Assembly: GCA_002350065.1 (NCBI GenBank)
Contig: DEDQ01000056.1
Coordinates: forward strand, 16,557 to 33,750
Length of the DNA: 17,194 nt
Direction of reading: 5' to 3'
DNA from: Ruminococcus flavefaciens
GTDB taxonomy: Bacteria > Bacillota > Clostridia > Oscillospirales > Ruminococcaceae
The translations under genes and the position numbers were made by a program. Shown one piece after another: positions 6,393-14,087 of the stretch; the first letter of the stretch is position 1, and every line of letters starts with the position of its first letter. The notes beneath the pieces are model-generated. The model was not told where the DNA came from and made no database searches. It was given only the letters and a program-made list of their open reading frames with translations.

Positions 6393-8567
6393 ATGAAAAT
6401 ACAGGGTTTTTCATTAAAAACGCTTCCAAAGGACATTTTCACGGGCATTATCATTGCGCTCGTTTCGATACCGATATCAATGGGATACGCACAGGTAGCA
6501 GGTCTGCCGCCGGTATACGGGCTTTACGGCTCGATATTCCCGATACTCATATATGGACTTTTTTCAACATCGCGGCAGTTCATATTCGGAGTTGACGCCG
6601 CACCTGCCGCACTTGTAGGAGCATTTCTCGCGGAAAAAGGGATAGCTTCGGGCTCAGATGAAGCCGTAGGAGTCGTCCCGCTGATGACCTTCTGCGTAAG
6701 CGCATGGCTGGTGCTGTTTTACATTTTCAAGGCAGGAAGGCTCGTCAACTACATCTCCACGCCGGTCATGGGAGGCTTTATCAGCGGCATATCGACTACT
6801 ATCATATTGATGCAGATACCGAAGCTGCTCGGCGGCACGAGCGGCTCGGGCGAGCTGATAGAGCTGACGGAGCACATCATCACCACCTGCCGTGAGAGCT
6901 TCAATGCGATGTCGCTGCTTCTCGGAGCAGTATCGCTCGCGCTGCTTCTCGGAGCGAAAAAGCTCATGCCGAAGCTGCCGATGTCAGTATTTGTAATGGC
7001 AGGCGGAGCAGCGCTCGGCTGTTCCGGATTCGCAGACAAATACGGTATTGCCAAGCTCGCGGAGGTAAAAACGGGACTTCCGGAATGGAGCCTCCCTCAT
7101 GCAGACATCGGCATTCTCTACGATATCATACCGGTCAGCATGACCATAGCGATAGTGATAATGGCAGAGACTCTGCTCGCGTCGAACAATCTTGCGCAGA
7201 AGAACGGCTACCGCCTGAATGAAAACCGCGAGATACTTGTCTACGGCATTGGAAATCTCGCAGCCGGAGCCACCGGCTGCTGCCCTGTAAACGGCTCTGT
7301 ATCGCGAAGTGCAATGGGAGAGCAGTACGGCGGAGCCTCGCAGGTGATGTCGCTTACAGCCTCAGCAGCAATGATGCTGATACTCATGTTTTTCACTGGC
7401 TTCATCAAGTATCTGCCGGTGCCGGTACTGACCGCGATAGTCATTTCCGCCCTGCTCGGAGCGGTTGAATTTCACCTTGCAAAGCGCCTTTTCAGACAGG
7501 ACAAACGCGAGCTTCTCATCTTTCTCGGCGCATTTGCAGGAGTTCTCCTCTTCGGAACGGTCTACGGCGTACTCATCGGAGTAGTCCTCTCGTTCATTGC
7601 AGTTATTATCAACACCGCGAACCCCAAACGCTCATTCCTCGGAGTGATATCCGGACATGAGGGCTTTCACAGTCTTGAGCGCAACACCTACTCCGTGCCG
7701 CTGAAAAGCGCCGTGATATACCGGTTTTCCGGCAATCTGTACTTTGCCAACATAAAGATGTTCATTGCCGACATCGAGGGAGCCCTTACTGACGAGACAA
7801 GATGCGTAGTCGTTGATTCAGGAGCTATCTGCAACATCGACATCACCGCCGCCGACCGGCTCGCCGCCCTTGACAAGCAGCTTAAAGACCGCGGGATAAC
7901 GCTCTGCTTCGCGTCGCATATCGGACCTCTCAACGACCGCTTCCGCCAGCTCGGCATCGGCGCATTTGTCGAGGAAGGGCGCTGCCGCCGGACTATCGTC
8001 TCGGCTCTCACAGCAGCGGGCATTCGCCCGCCCTACGAGCTTGAAAGTCCCGTATCAGCCGATAAGCCGCTCCCCTACGGCAACGCCGAACGTCTCGAAT
8101 TCGAGTGGGCATTCGGAGAAAACGCCGAAGAGGAAATGGAAAAATACACGAAAAAGCTGCTTGAAAACATCGACGTCACCCAGCCTCCGCAGCAGGAGCT
8201 CACCGACGTCGTAAAGGTGCACGGCTCATGGAATGGCGTAGGCGACCTCGACAGCGAGGAGCTTCTCGAGCATTTACAGCTCCACCTCAGCGAGATATCG
8301 AAAAAGCTCGGCATTCCCGAATCGCAGATAGAGGAAGCGATAGAGCGCCGCAAGCTCCGCATAGCGCAGCGCATCGGACAGCGCGACCCTGCGGCATTCG
8401 CCCGCATAAAGGAGCGGACGCAGCACTTTGAGGAAACACTCAGACGCGATGACCCGAAGCTGTACGAATTTCTCATCAGCCACCGCCGCGAGGCGATAAA
8501 GCATCTCCGCGTATCCGAGCCGGAATATGCAGAAATGATAGAGAAGCTCTACGGCAGCTCTGAATAA
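6393..8567 (+). CDS. SulP family anion transporter with STAS domain and long C-terminal extension
   Basis: A 724-residue protein, longer than most bacterial SulP transporters (about 500-600). The membrane domain (about 10-408) opens with the family signature: PISMGYAQVAGLPPVYGLYG (27-46), then SRQFIFGVDAAPAAL (60-74). MAETLLASN (257-265) carries the conserved acidic residue, and GCCPVNGSVSRSA (295-307) a later family motif. The STAS domain follows at about 435-545, with VVVDSGAICNIDITAADRLA (472-491). Residues from about 550 to the end are hydrophilic and rich in Glu, Lys and Arg, and I do not recognise them. SulP proteins carry sulfate, bicarbonate, chloride or carboxylates; the substrate here is not predictable. 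The start is set by GGGAGG five bases upstream. Monocistronic, with its own promoter and terminator. Confidence 0.92.
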   Translation: MKIQGFSLKTLPKDIFTGIIIALVSIPISMGYAQVAGLPPVYGLYGSIFPILIYGLFSTSRQFIFGVDAAPAALVGAFLAEKGIASGSDEAVGVVPLMTFCVSAWLVLFYIFKAGRLVNYISTPVMGGFISGISTTIILMQIPKLLGGTSGSGELIELTEHIITTCRESFNAMSLLLGAVSLALLLGAKKLMPKLPMSVFVMAGGAALGCSGFADKYGIAKLAEVKTGLPEWSLPHADIGILYDIIPVSMTIAIVIMAETLLASNNLAQKNGYRLNENREILVYGIGNLAAGATGCCPVNGSVSRSAMGEQYGGASQVMSLTASAAMMLILMFFTGFIKYLPVPVLTAIVISALLGAVEFHLAKRLFRQDKRELLIFLGAFAGVLLFGTVYGVLIGVVLSFIAVIINTANPKRSFLGVISGHEGFHSLERNTYSVPLKSAVIYRFSGNLYFANIKMFIADIEGALTDETRCVVVDSGAICNIDITAADRLAALDKQLKDRGITLCFASHIGPLNDRFRQLGIGAFVEEGRCRRTIVSALTAAGIRPPYELESPVSADKPLPYGNAERLEFEWAFGENAEEEMEKYTKKLLENIDVTQPPQQELTDVVKVHGSWNGVGDLDSEELLEHLQLHLSEISKKLGIPESQIEEAIERRKLRIAQRIGQRDPAAFARIKERTQHFEETLRRDDPKLYEFLISHRREAIKHLRVSEPEYAEMIEKLYGSSE

Positions 8568-8577
8568 AAGAACGAAC

Positions 8578-8619
8578 AAAGCTCCGTTTTCCGGCACACT
8601 CCGGATACGGAGCTTTTTT
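8578..8619 (+). terminator. Rho-independent terminator of the SulP gene
   Basis: Outer stem AAAGCTCCGT (8578-8587) with ACGGAGCTTT (8607-8616); inner stem TCCGG (8590-8594) with CCGGA (8601-8605); loop CACACT; tail of six T at 8614-8619. Starts 11 bases after the SulP stop. Confidence 0.9.
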
Positions 8620-8651
8620 CCTGCCAATGCGAGAGGCTTGCGTGAAAAAGA

Positions 8652-8680
8652 TTGATTTTGCAGGCAAAAAGTAGTATAAT
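8652..8680 (+). promoter_or_regulatory. Promoter of the cca-pflA operon
   Basis: TTGATT (8652-8657), 17-base spacer, TATAAT (8675-8680). The start would be near 8687, so the leader is only about 14 bases, just long enough for the ribosome binding site AAGGCGGTGAT (8688-8698 region). Confidence 0.8.
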
Positions 8681-8700
8681 GATACTAAGGCGGTGATGAC

Positions 8701-10020
8701 GTGAAATACGATAAAAAATATGAAATAATGCTCTCCATGCTCGAAAGCGCCGGATATCAGGCATATATCGTCGGCGGCTGCGTCAGGGATATGCTTCTCG
8801 GACGTCCGGTAAGCGACATTGACATAACCACGAATGCGCTGCCCGAGCAGATAATGGAAGTTTTTTCCGGCATGAAAGTCATACCAACAGGAATAAAACA
8901 CGGTACAGTTACCGTACTATATGATTCAGAGCCGTTTGAGATAACGACCTTCCGTGTTGACGGAAGCTACAGCGATTCGCGCCGTCCCGACAGTGTGAAG
9001 TTCTCATCATCGCTCGAGGAAGACCTCGCACGCCGCGACCTGACTATCAACGCAATGGCAATGGACATACGCGGAAAAGTACACGACCCGTTTTGCGGTG
9101 AAGCCGACCTGAAAGCAGGCATACTCCGCTGCGTGGGTGAACCGGAAAAACGCTTTGCCGAGGACGCCCTGCGCATACTCCGCACAGTCCGGTTCGCATC
9201 AGTCCTCGGATACAGAACGGACGAAAAGACCGAAACTGCGGCACTCGCAATGCGCTCGCGCCTCGGCCTCATCTCGCGTGAGCGATGCCGCGACGAGCTG
9301 ATAAAGATGATAATGGGCAGCCATTTTGCAGAGACCGCCCTCAGATACAGAGAGATAATAGCGCAGCTTATACCCGAATTCAGACCGTGCTTTGATTTCC
9401 AGCAGCGCTCGAAATACCACAAATACGACGTCTACGAGCACATCGTGCGGGCTGTTGAAGCAGCTCCGGATAACGAGCTCCTGCGGACGGCGATGCTCCT
9501 GCACGACATCGGCAAGCCGCAGATGTTCAAGCTCGACGAAAACGGAGTAGGACATTTCAAGGGACACGCCGGTGTAAGTGCTGATATTGCCCGCGAGGTC
9601 ATGAAGCGGCTTAGATTCAGCAGCGACTTCACAGAAAGCGTATGCACGATAATCGCGTATCACAGCGATACGATAGGCTCGGAAAAACACATCAAGCGCA
9701 TGATATCGCGCATCGGCGCAGAGAACCTCTTTATGCTGCTTGAAGCCAAAAAAGCCGACAACCTTGCCAAATGCGAGTTCGTACTCGATGAGAACCCCTA
9801 CTTTGACAAATGCGCAGAAATCGCCCGCGAGCTGATACGTCAGGACCAGTGCATGAGTCTGCGGCAGCTTGCCGTAAACGGCAACGACATGAAGGAGCTC
9901 GGGCTCTGCGGAAAGGCAATAGGAGCAGTACTCGAAGCCTTGCTCGCCCTCGTTATCGACGAGGAGCTTCCAAACGAAAAAGACCGGCTTATCGCCTACA
10001 CAAAGGAGGAACTGCTGTGA
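8701..10020 (+). CDS. cca: CCA-adding tRNA nucleotidyltransferase
   Basis: A 439-residue class II tRNA nucleotidyltransferase that builds or repairs the 3' CCA end of tRNAs from CTP and ATP. The polymerase head is clear: AYIVGGCVRDMLLG (21-34), the metal-binding pair D39 and D41 in SDIDITTNALP, and RRDLTINAMAMD (111-122). The conserved RFAEDALRILRTVRFAS stretch (151-167) follows. The C-terminal half has an HD domain (H268, D269 in LLHDIGKP; also H289 and H321), as in many Firmicute enzymes. GTG at 8701 is taken as start because it keeps the N-terminal helix and follows an RBS-like AAGGCGGTGAT; the next in-frame ATG is codon 10. The stop overlaps the pflA start by four bases (GTGA). Confidence 0.92.
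   Translation: MKYDKKYEIMLSMLESAGYQAYIVGGCVRDMLLGRPVSDIDITTNALPEQIMEVFSGMKVIPTGIKHGTVTVLYDSEPFEITTFRVDGSYSDSRRPDSVKFSSSLEEDLARRDLTINAMAMDIRGKVHDPFCGEADLKAGILRCVGEPEKRFAEDALRILRTVRFASVLGYRTDEKTETAALAMRSRLGLISRERCRDELIKMIMGSHFAETALRYREIIAQLIPEFRPCFDFQQRSKYHKYDVYEHIVRAVEAAPDNELLRTAMLLHDIGKPQMFKLDENGVGHFKGHAGVSADIAREVMKRLRFSSDFTESVCTIIAYHSDTIGSEKHIKRMISRIGAENLFMLLEAKKADNLAKCEFVLDENPYFDKCAEIARELIRQDQCMSLRQLAVNGNDMKELGLCGKAIGAVLEALLALVIDEELPNEKDRLIAYTKEELL
10002..10009 (+). promoter_or_regulatory. Ribosome binding site fixing the pflA start at GTG 10017
   Basis: AAAGGAGG inside the 3' end of cca, seven bases before GTG 10017. The frame is open much further upstream within cca, but only this start gives the family N-terminus. 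Confidence 0.88.
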
Positions 10021-10760
10021 AAGGACGTATCCATTCGACCGAAAGCTTCGGAACAGTTGACGGACCGGGCGTGAGATATGTTGTATTCTTTCAGGGCTGT
10101 CCGCTCAGGTGCAAATACTGTCACAACCCCGATACATGGGAATACAGCGGAGGTCACGAGGTCACAGCCGAGGAGCTAATGCGCGAATACGATTCATACA
10201 AGGAGTTTCTGAAAACGGGAGGCATAACAGCTACCGGCGGAGAACCTCTCGCGCAGCCGGAATTTCTCGCCGAGCTCTTCTCGCTTGCCAAATCAAAGGG
10301 AGTACATACCTGCCTTGACACCTCGGCAGGAGTCTACTCTCCGGCAGAACACAGCAAAATAGACGAGGTGCTGAAATACACCGACCTCGTAATGCTCGAC
10401 ATAAAGCACATCGACCCTGACGGGCACAAAAAGCTCACAGGCATGGGAAACAGCCATATCCTCGCCTTTGCGGAGCATATCCGCGACCTCGGGATACCGG
10501 TATGGATACGCCATGTAGTAGTTCCGGGCATCACCGACAAATACGACGAGCTCTTCCGTCTCGGAGAGTATCTCTCAACGCTGAAGAACGTCAAGGCGCT
10601 GGACGTTCTGCCGTATCACGACATGGCAAAGCCGAAATACGCAGAGCTCGGGATAGACTATCCCCTGCCGGACACACCTCCGCTTTCAAAGGAGGCAGCA
10701 ATAAGAGCACGTGAGATAATAATATCGGGAATAAAGTCGGGGCTCCGCAAGCGGATATGA
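10017..10760 (+). CDS. pflA: Pyruvate formate-lyase activating enzyme (radical SAM)
   Basis: A 247-residue radical SAM enzyme that puts the glycyl radical on pyruvate formate-lyase under anaerobic conditions. The N-terminus (HSTESFGTVDGPGVRYVVFF, residues 6-25) is the PflA hallmark, followed by the iron-sulfur motif CPLRCKYC (C28, C32, C35) and the NPDTWE sequence. TATGGEP (71-77) contains the SAM-binding GGEP. It lacks the extra ferredoxin-like cluster insert seen in other glycyl-radical activases, which supports PflA. The GTG start overlaps the cca stop; coupling with cca is physical, not obviously functional. No pflB is in the window, so its substrate enzyme must be elsewhere. The ldh promoter begins four bases after the stop, so there is no terminator between them. 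Confidence 0.92.
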   Translation: MKGRIHSTESFGTVDGPGVRYVVFFQGCPLRCKYCHNPDTWEYSGGHEVTAEELMREYDSYKEFLKTGGITATGGEPLAQPEFLAELFSLAKSKGVHTCLDTSAGVYSPAEHSKIDEVLKYTDLVMLDIKHIDPDGHKKLTGMGNSHILAFAEHIRDLGIPVWIRHVVVPGITDKYDELFRLGEYLSTLKNVKALDVLPYHDMAKPKYAELGIDYPLPDTPPLSKEAAIRAREIIISGIKSGLRKRI

Positions 10761-10763
10761 AGC

Positions 10764-10792
10764 TTGACAAAGCCGCCGCAATAATATATAAT
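10764..10792 (+). promoter_or_regulatory. Consensus promoter of ldh
   Basis: TTGACA (10764-10769), 17-base spacer, TATAAT (10787-10792), a full consensus match. Start expected near 10799. A 10-base palindrome, ATGATATCAT (10810-10819), lies in the leader. Confidence 0.9.
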
Positions 10793-10838
10793 AATTTTAT
10801 ATTACACGCATGATATCATATGGTAAAGGAGCGATAAT

Positions 10839-11792
10839 ATGAATACTGACAGAAGAAAAGTCGTACTTATTGGTACGGGAATGGTCGGAATGAGCTTCGC
10901 GTATGCACTTGTAAATCAGGGCGGCATATGCAACGAGCTCGTGCTCATAGACGTAAACAAGGAACGCGCCATGGGCGAGGCAATGGACCTCAACCACGGA
11001 CTCGCATTCGCAAAGTCGAATATGAAGATATACGCGGGAGATTACCATGACTGCAAGGACGCGGACATAATCGTCATCGCGGCAGGAGTTGCCCAGAAAG
11101 AGGGCGAAACGCGGCTCGACCTTCTCCAGCGCAACACCGAGGTCTTCCGCTCGATAATCACGCCGGTAGTCAAATCCGGATTTGACGGCATATTCCTCGT
11201 AGCGACGAATCCTGTCGACATCATGACCCGCGTAACGTACGAGCTCTCACGCTTCGGAGCTTCACGCGTCATCGGCACAGGCACCTCGCTCGACACAGCA
11301 AGACTTCGCTATCTCCTCGGCGACTATTTCACAGTTGACCCGAAGAATATCCACGCCTACGTCATCGGCGAGCACGGCGACAGCGAATTCGTACCGCTCT
11401 CGCAGGTAATGCTTGCAACGAAGCAGGTATCGGAGATACTCGACGACAGCAGGAATTCCTACAGCGCCGACGACATGAAAAAAATAGAGGAACAGGTACG
11501 CACAGCCGCATACAAGATAATCGAGGCGAAACGCGCTACCTATTACGGCATCGGAATGGCGATAACGAGGATAGTCAAGGCTATACTCGGCGACGAGAAC
11601 AGCGTTCTCACGGTCTCGGCAAAGCTCTGCGGAGAGTATGACAGCCGCAACGTATTTATCGGCGTACCGTCGATAATCGGAAGAAACGGCGTAAAGGAAG
11701 TTCTCGAGCTCTCGCTCACCGAAGAAGAAATGGAGAAATTCCGCAGCTCAGCAGCAATACTCGACAAAAGCTTTGATGGACTTAAAATGTAA
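10839..11792 (+). CDS. ldh: L-lactate dehydrogenase
   Basis: A 317-residue NAD-dependent enzyme that reduces pyruvate to L-lactate and reoxidises NADH at the end of glycolysis. Seen: the NAD-binding loop IGTGMVGMSF (11-20), acidic D38 at the end of the second strand (NAD rather than NADP), the substrate loop AQKEGETR (85-92), in which Q86 marks lactate rather than malate dehydrogenase and R92 is the mobile arginine, substrate-binding R155 in LDTARLR, and catalytic H179 in IGEHGDSE. Length is typical. AAAGGAG lies seven bases before the ATG. It has its own strong promoter, so it can be expressed apart from pflA; the neighbouring pflA and ldh genes both act at the pyruvate branch point. The next genes may be read through from it. 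Confidence 0.95.
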   Translation: MNTDRRKVVLIGTGMVGMSFAYALVNQGGICNELVLIDVNKERAMGEAMDLNHGLAFAKSNMKIYAGDYHDCKDADIIVIAAGVAQKEGETRLDLLQRNTEVFRSIITPVVKSGFDGIFLVATNPVDIMTRVTYELSRFGASRVIGTGTSLDTARLRYLLGDYFTVDPKNIHAYVIGEHGDSEFVPLSQVMLATKQVSEILDDSRNSYSADDMKKIEEQVRTAAYKIIEAKRATYYGIGMAITRIVKAILGDENSVLTVSAKLCGEYDSRNVFIGVPSIIGRNGVKEVLELSLTEEEMEKFRSSAAILDKSFDGLKM

Positions 11793-11851
11793 AAAACTGC
11801 AAAAGCAGTTCATGATATAGGATAGAAATTATATAAAGGGGTACACACCAT

Positions 11852-12943
11852 ATGAAAAAACTAAAACTCATTTCCGCAGTCTGCGCAGCCGTAATGCTTT
11901 TATGCGGCTGCTCTTCGCCCATTTCCAAAGAAGAGATAGAGCCTCCGGAGATGCCCGAAGCAAACGAAGTTCCTGACAATATAACCATAACCGGAGCAGA
12001 AATGCAGGAAAGCCTGTGGTATCAGGAGATGTGCGCCGAGATACTCAACTATGAGTATCACTGCAAAGTATCGGAAAGAGTGACGAATCAGGACGTAAAA
12101 AAAGCTCTTGCGCAGCTTCCGAACGACTATCCGGAAGTATTCTGGCTCGGCGACCGCTATCTTGCCGAGACCTGCACTGACGGCTCGAATGTCGACCTCG
12201 GACTTCTCAAGGACCTCGAAGAAGAGGACATACCTGCAATGGCAGCAGAGCTCGAAGAAAAGGGCAACGAGATAATCGCCGGAGTGCCCGAAGGAAGCAC
12301 ATACGACAAGGTCCTGTACATACATGATTACATAACCGAAAACTGCAAATACGACTACAAGGGAGCTGATTCCCCGAACAACGGACTATGGGGCACCTCC
12401 TACGGCTGTCTTGTGCAGGGAAGCGCAGTATGTCAGGGCTATGCCGAGGCATTCATCTACCTCATGAACAAGCTCGGCATCGAAAGCGGCATATGCACAG
12501 GCTCAAACCACGCATGGAACTACGTAAACATCGACGGAAAATACTACTGGCTCGACGCCACATGGGACGATATGGACAGCTACGCTGACGATTATCAGGC
12601 AGAACACACCTACTTCCTTGTAAACAGCGATATGATACTCCGCTCGAGAAACATCGACTGGACGCAGGGCTACTTTCCGGACTGCACATCGATCGACGAG
12701 AATTACTTTGTAAAGAACAACGCCTACTTTGATTCCTACGACCGCGACAAGGTCATCGGGTACATCGAAGGTCAGGCAGATAAGCCGCACTGCGAGATGA
12801 TGTTCTCGGATTACGAAACATACAAAAAGGCTCTGTATGACCTTATCAACGACGGAAAGATATACAAGGCATCCAATATTGACAAGAAGAAAATGAAATA
12901 CTACCGTTCCGACAAGATGTTTGCGCTCGACATAATCTTCTGA
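11852..12943 (+). CDS. Transglutaminase-like lipoprotein
   Basis: A 363-residue predicted lipoprotein. The signal peptide (1-19) ends in the lipobox-like LLCGC with C20 as the lipidated residue; the -2 cysteine is slightly unusual. A Ser/Glu/Pro-rich linker (21-45) leads to the folded part. The transglutaminase-like core shows a Cys-His-Asp triad: C194 in SAVCQGYAEAF, H220 in SNHAWNYV, and D235 in YYWLDATWDD. Such domains in bacteria act as cysteine proteases or peptide cross-linking or cleaving enzymes; the substrate outside the membrane is unknown. About 125 residues follow the core and are also conserved in the next gene. AAGGGG precedes the ATG; no clear promoter is seen, so read-through from ldh is possible. 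The next gene starts four bases after its stop. Confidence 0.85.
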   Translation: MKKLKLISAVCAAVMLLCGCSSPISKEEIEPPEMPEANEVPDNITITGAEMQESLWYQEMCAEILNYEYHCKVSERVTNQDVKKALAQLPNDYPEVFWLGDRYLAETCTDGSNVDLGLLKDLEEEDIPAMAAELEEKGNEIIAGVPEGSTYDKVLYIHDYITENCKYDYKGADSPNNGLWGTSYGCLVQGSAVCQGYAEAFIYLMNKLGIESGICTGSNHAWNYVNIDGKYYWLDATWDDMDSYADDYQAEHTYFLVNSDMILRSRNIDWTQGYFPDCTSIDENYFVKNNAYFDSYDRDKVIGYIEGQADKPHCEMMFSDYETYKKALYDLINDGKIYKASNIDKKKMKYYRSDKMFALDIIF

Positions 12944-12947
12944 TGAT

Positions 12948-14045
12948 ATGAGATCCGACAATTTTTTCAAAAATGCGCTTTTCACGATACTGATAGCCGT
13001 AATACTCGGAATTGCAGTATCCGGAGCCGCCGCATCCTTCTTTATAAAGGACGAGGCAGCGCGTCTCGAAAAAGAAACGCCCGCATATTCCACCGATGAT
13101 GTTTACGAAAACATCACCTATGCCCTTTCCGAATTCAGGAACGACACCAAATACAAGGGCAGGATAGAGCAGGAACGCATCGACTCGGCTGTAAAGAGGA
13201 TACGCAGCAGCTATCCGGAGTATTTCTGGCTGAACGGCTACTGCACGACCATTTCCGGCGATGAGACAAACATCAGCTTCATGACGCTGAACGACTACTC
13301 CCCCGCTCAGCTTAAAACCATGTACAGCGAGCTGATATCAGCCGCCGAAAACGTTATAAGCAATATACCGGCGGGCAGTGACAACTATGATAAGGCGCTG
13401 TTCGTGCATGACTACCTCGTCAACAACACGCGCTATGCCTCGGAGAAAGCCTCTCTCAACGAAAACGGACTGTGGGGAACGGCATACGGCTGTCTTGTTG
13501 ACGGCGAAGCAGTCTGTCAGGGCTACGCAGAAGCCTACCAGCTCATACTCGACCGTCTCGGGATAGAATGCGGAGTCTGCTCAGGCTACAGCGACCGCGG
13601 CAAGCACGCATGGAACTATGTCAAAATAAACGGCGAGTATTACTGGGTAGATGTCACATGGGACGACCCCGAAATGGAATCGGAAATAGACTTCCTGATG
13701 CACGACTATTTCATGATAACAGACGAAATGCTGCTGCGGACAAGAACGATAGATGAGGACAACTACTACGTGCCTCAGTGCATATCGCTCTCTGACAATT
13801 ACTACAAGCGGAACGGCTCTTACTTCTCGGTATACGACGTAAACTCGATAGGCGCAGTTGTGAGCAGAACAGCCGACACGCGCTGTATAGAGCTGATGTT
13901 CGCCGACAAGGGAGCATTTGACACTGCAATGGAAAAGCTCTTCACCGAGCAGGAAATATGGGACGCCGGAGTCTCCATTGAAGCCGGACAGAGTCTCAGC
14001 TACATCAACGACGAAAAAATGCTCACGATACAGATACGATACTAA
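12948..14045 (+). CDS. Membrane-anchored transglutaminase-like protein, paralogue of the upstream gene
   Basis: A 365-residue paralogue of the preceding protein. Instead of a lipobox it has an uncleaved-looking N-terminal membrane helix (about 10-32) with positive residues in front, so it would sit in the membrane with its domain outside. The triad is complete and nearly in register with its partner: C190 in EAVCQGYAEAY, H220 in KHAWNYV, D235 in YYWVDVTWDD. The C-terminal region after the core aligns with that of the partner, so the whole protein arose by duplication. No Shine-Dalgarno sequence is seen before ATG 12948; translation is probably coupled to the upstream stop four bases away. Its extracellular substrate is unknown. 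A bidirectional terminator follows at once. Confidence 0.85.
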   Translation: MRSDNFFKNALFTILIAVILGIAVSGAAASFFIKDEAARLEKETPAYSTDDVYENITYALSEFRNDTKYKGRIEQERIDSAVKRIRSSYPEYFWLNGYCTTISGDETNISFMTLNDYSPAQLKTMYSELISAAENVISNIPAGSDNYDKALFVHDYLVNNTRYASEKASLNENGLWGTAYGCLVDGEAVCQGYAEAYQLILDRLGIECGVCSGYSDRGKHAWNYVKINGEYYWVDVTWDDPEMESEIDFLMHDYFMITDEMLLRTRTIDEDNYYVPQCISLSDNYYKRNGSYFSVYDVNSIGAVVSRTADTRCIELMFADKGAFDTAMEKLFTEQEIWDAGVSIEAGQSLSYINDEKMLTIQIRY

Positions 14046-14083
14046 AAAAAGCTCCACTGACCACAAACGGTCAATGGAGCTTT
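14046..14083. terminator. Bidirectional terminator between the transglutaminase and topoisomerase genes
   Basis: Outer stem AAAGCTCCA (14048-14056) with TGGAGCTTT (14075-14083), one C-A mismatch, inner stem TGACC (14058-14062) with GGTCA (14069-14073), loop ACAAAC. The run of A at 14044-14050 gives a strong T-tail on the minus strand; the plus-strand T-tail is short. Confidence 0.88.
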
Positions 14084-14087
14084 CGTC

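Noticed and set aside
9199..9690. 163-codon minus-strand open frame opposite cca
   Set aside because: Lies wholly inside the conserved cca coding sequence, with no family features of its own.
9810..10016. Longer N-terminus for PflA inside cca
   Set aside because: The extra residues are Arg-rich and unlike the family, whereas GTG 10017 with AAAGGAGG gives the standard PflA start.
10810..10819. Palindrome ATGATATCAT in the ldh leader as a redox regulator (Rex) site
   Set aside because: It does not match the Rex consensus (TTGTTAA and TTAACAA halves), and short AT palindromes are common by chance.
11795..11810. Hairpin AACTGC-AAAA-GCAGTT after ldh as a terminator
   Set aside because: The stem is only six pairs and is not followed by a T-run on the plus strand; the adjacent A-run would fit only the minus strand, where no gene ends here.
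12503..13093. 196-codon minus-strand open frame across the junction of the two transglutaminase genes
   Set aside because: Antisense to two genes with complete catalytic motifs; the openness is explained by codon bias of the plus strand.
13581..14066. 161-codon minus-strand open frame opposite the second transglutaminase gene
   Set aside because: No recognisable domain and no start signals; a shadow of the real gene.
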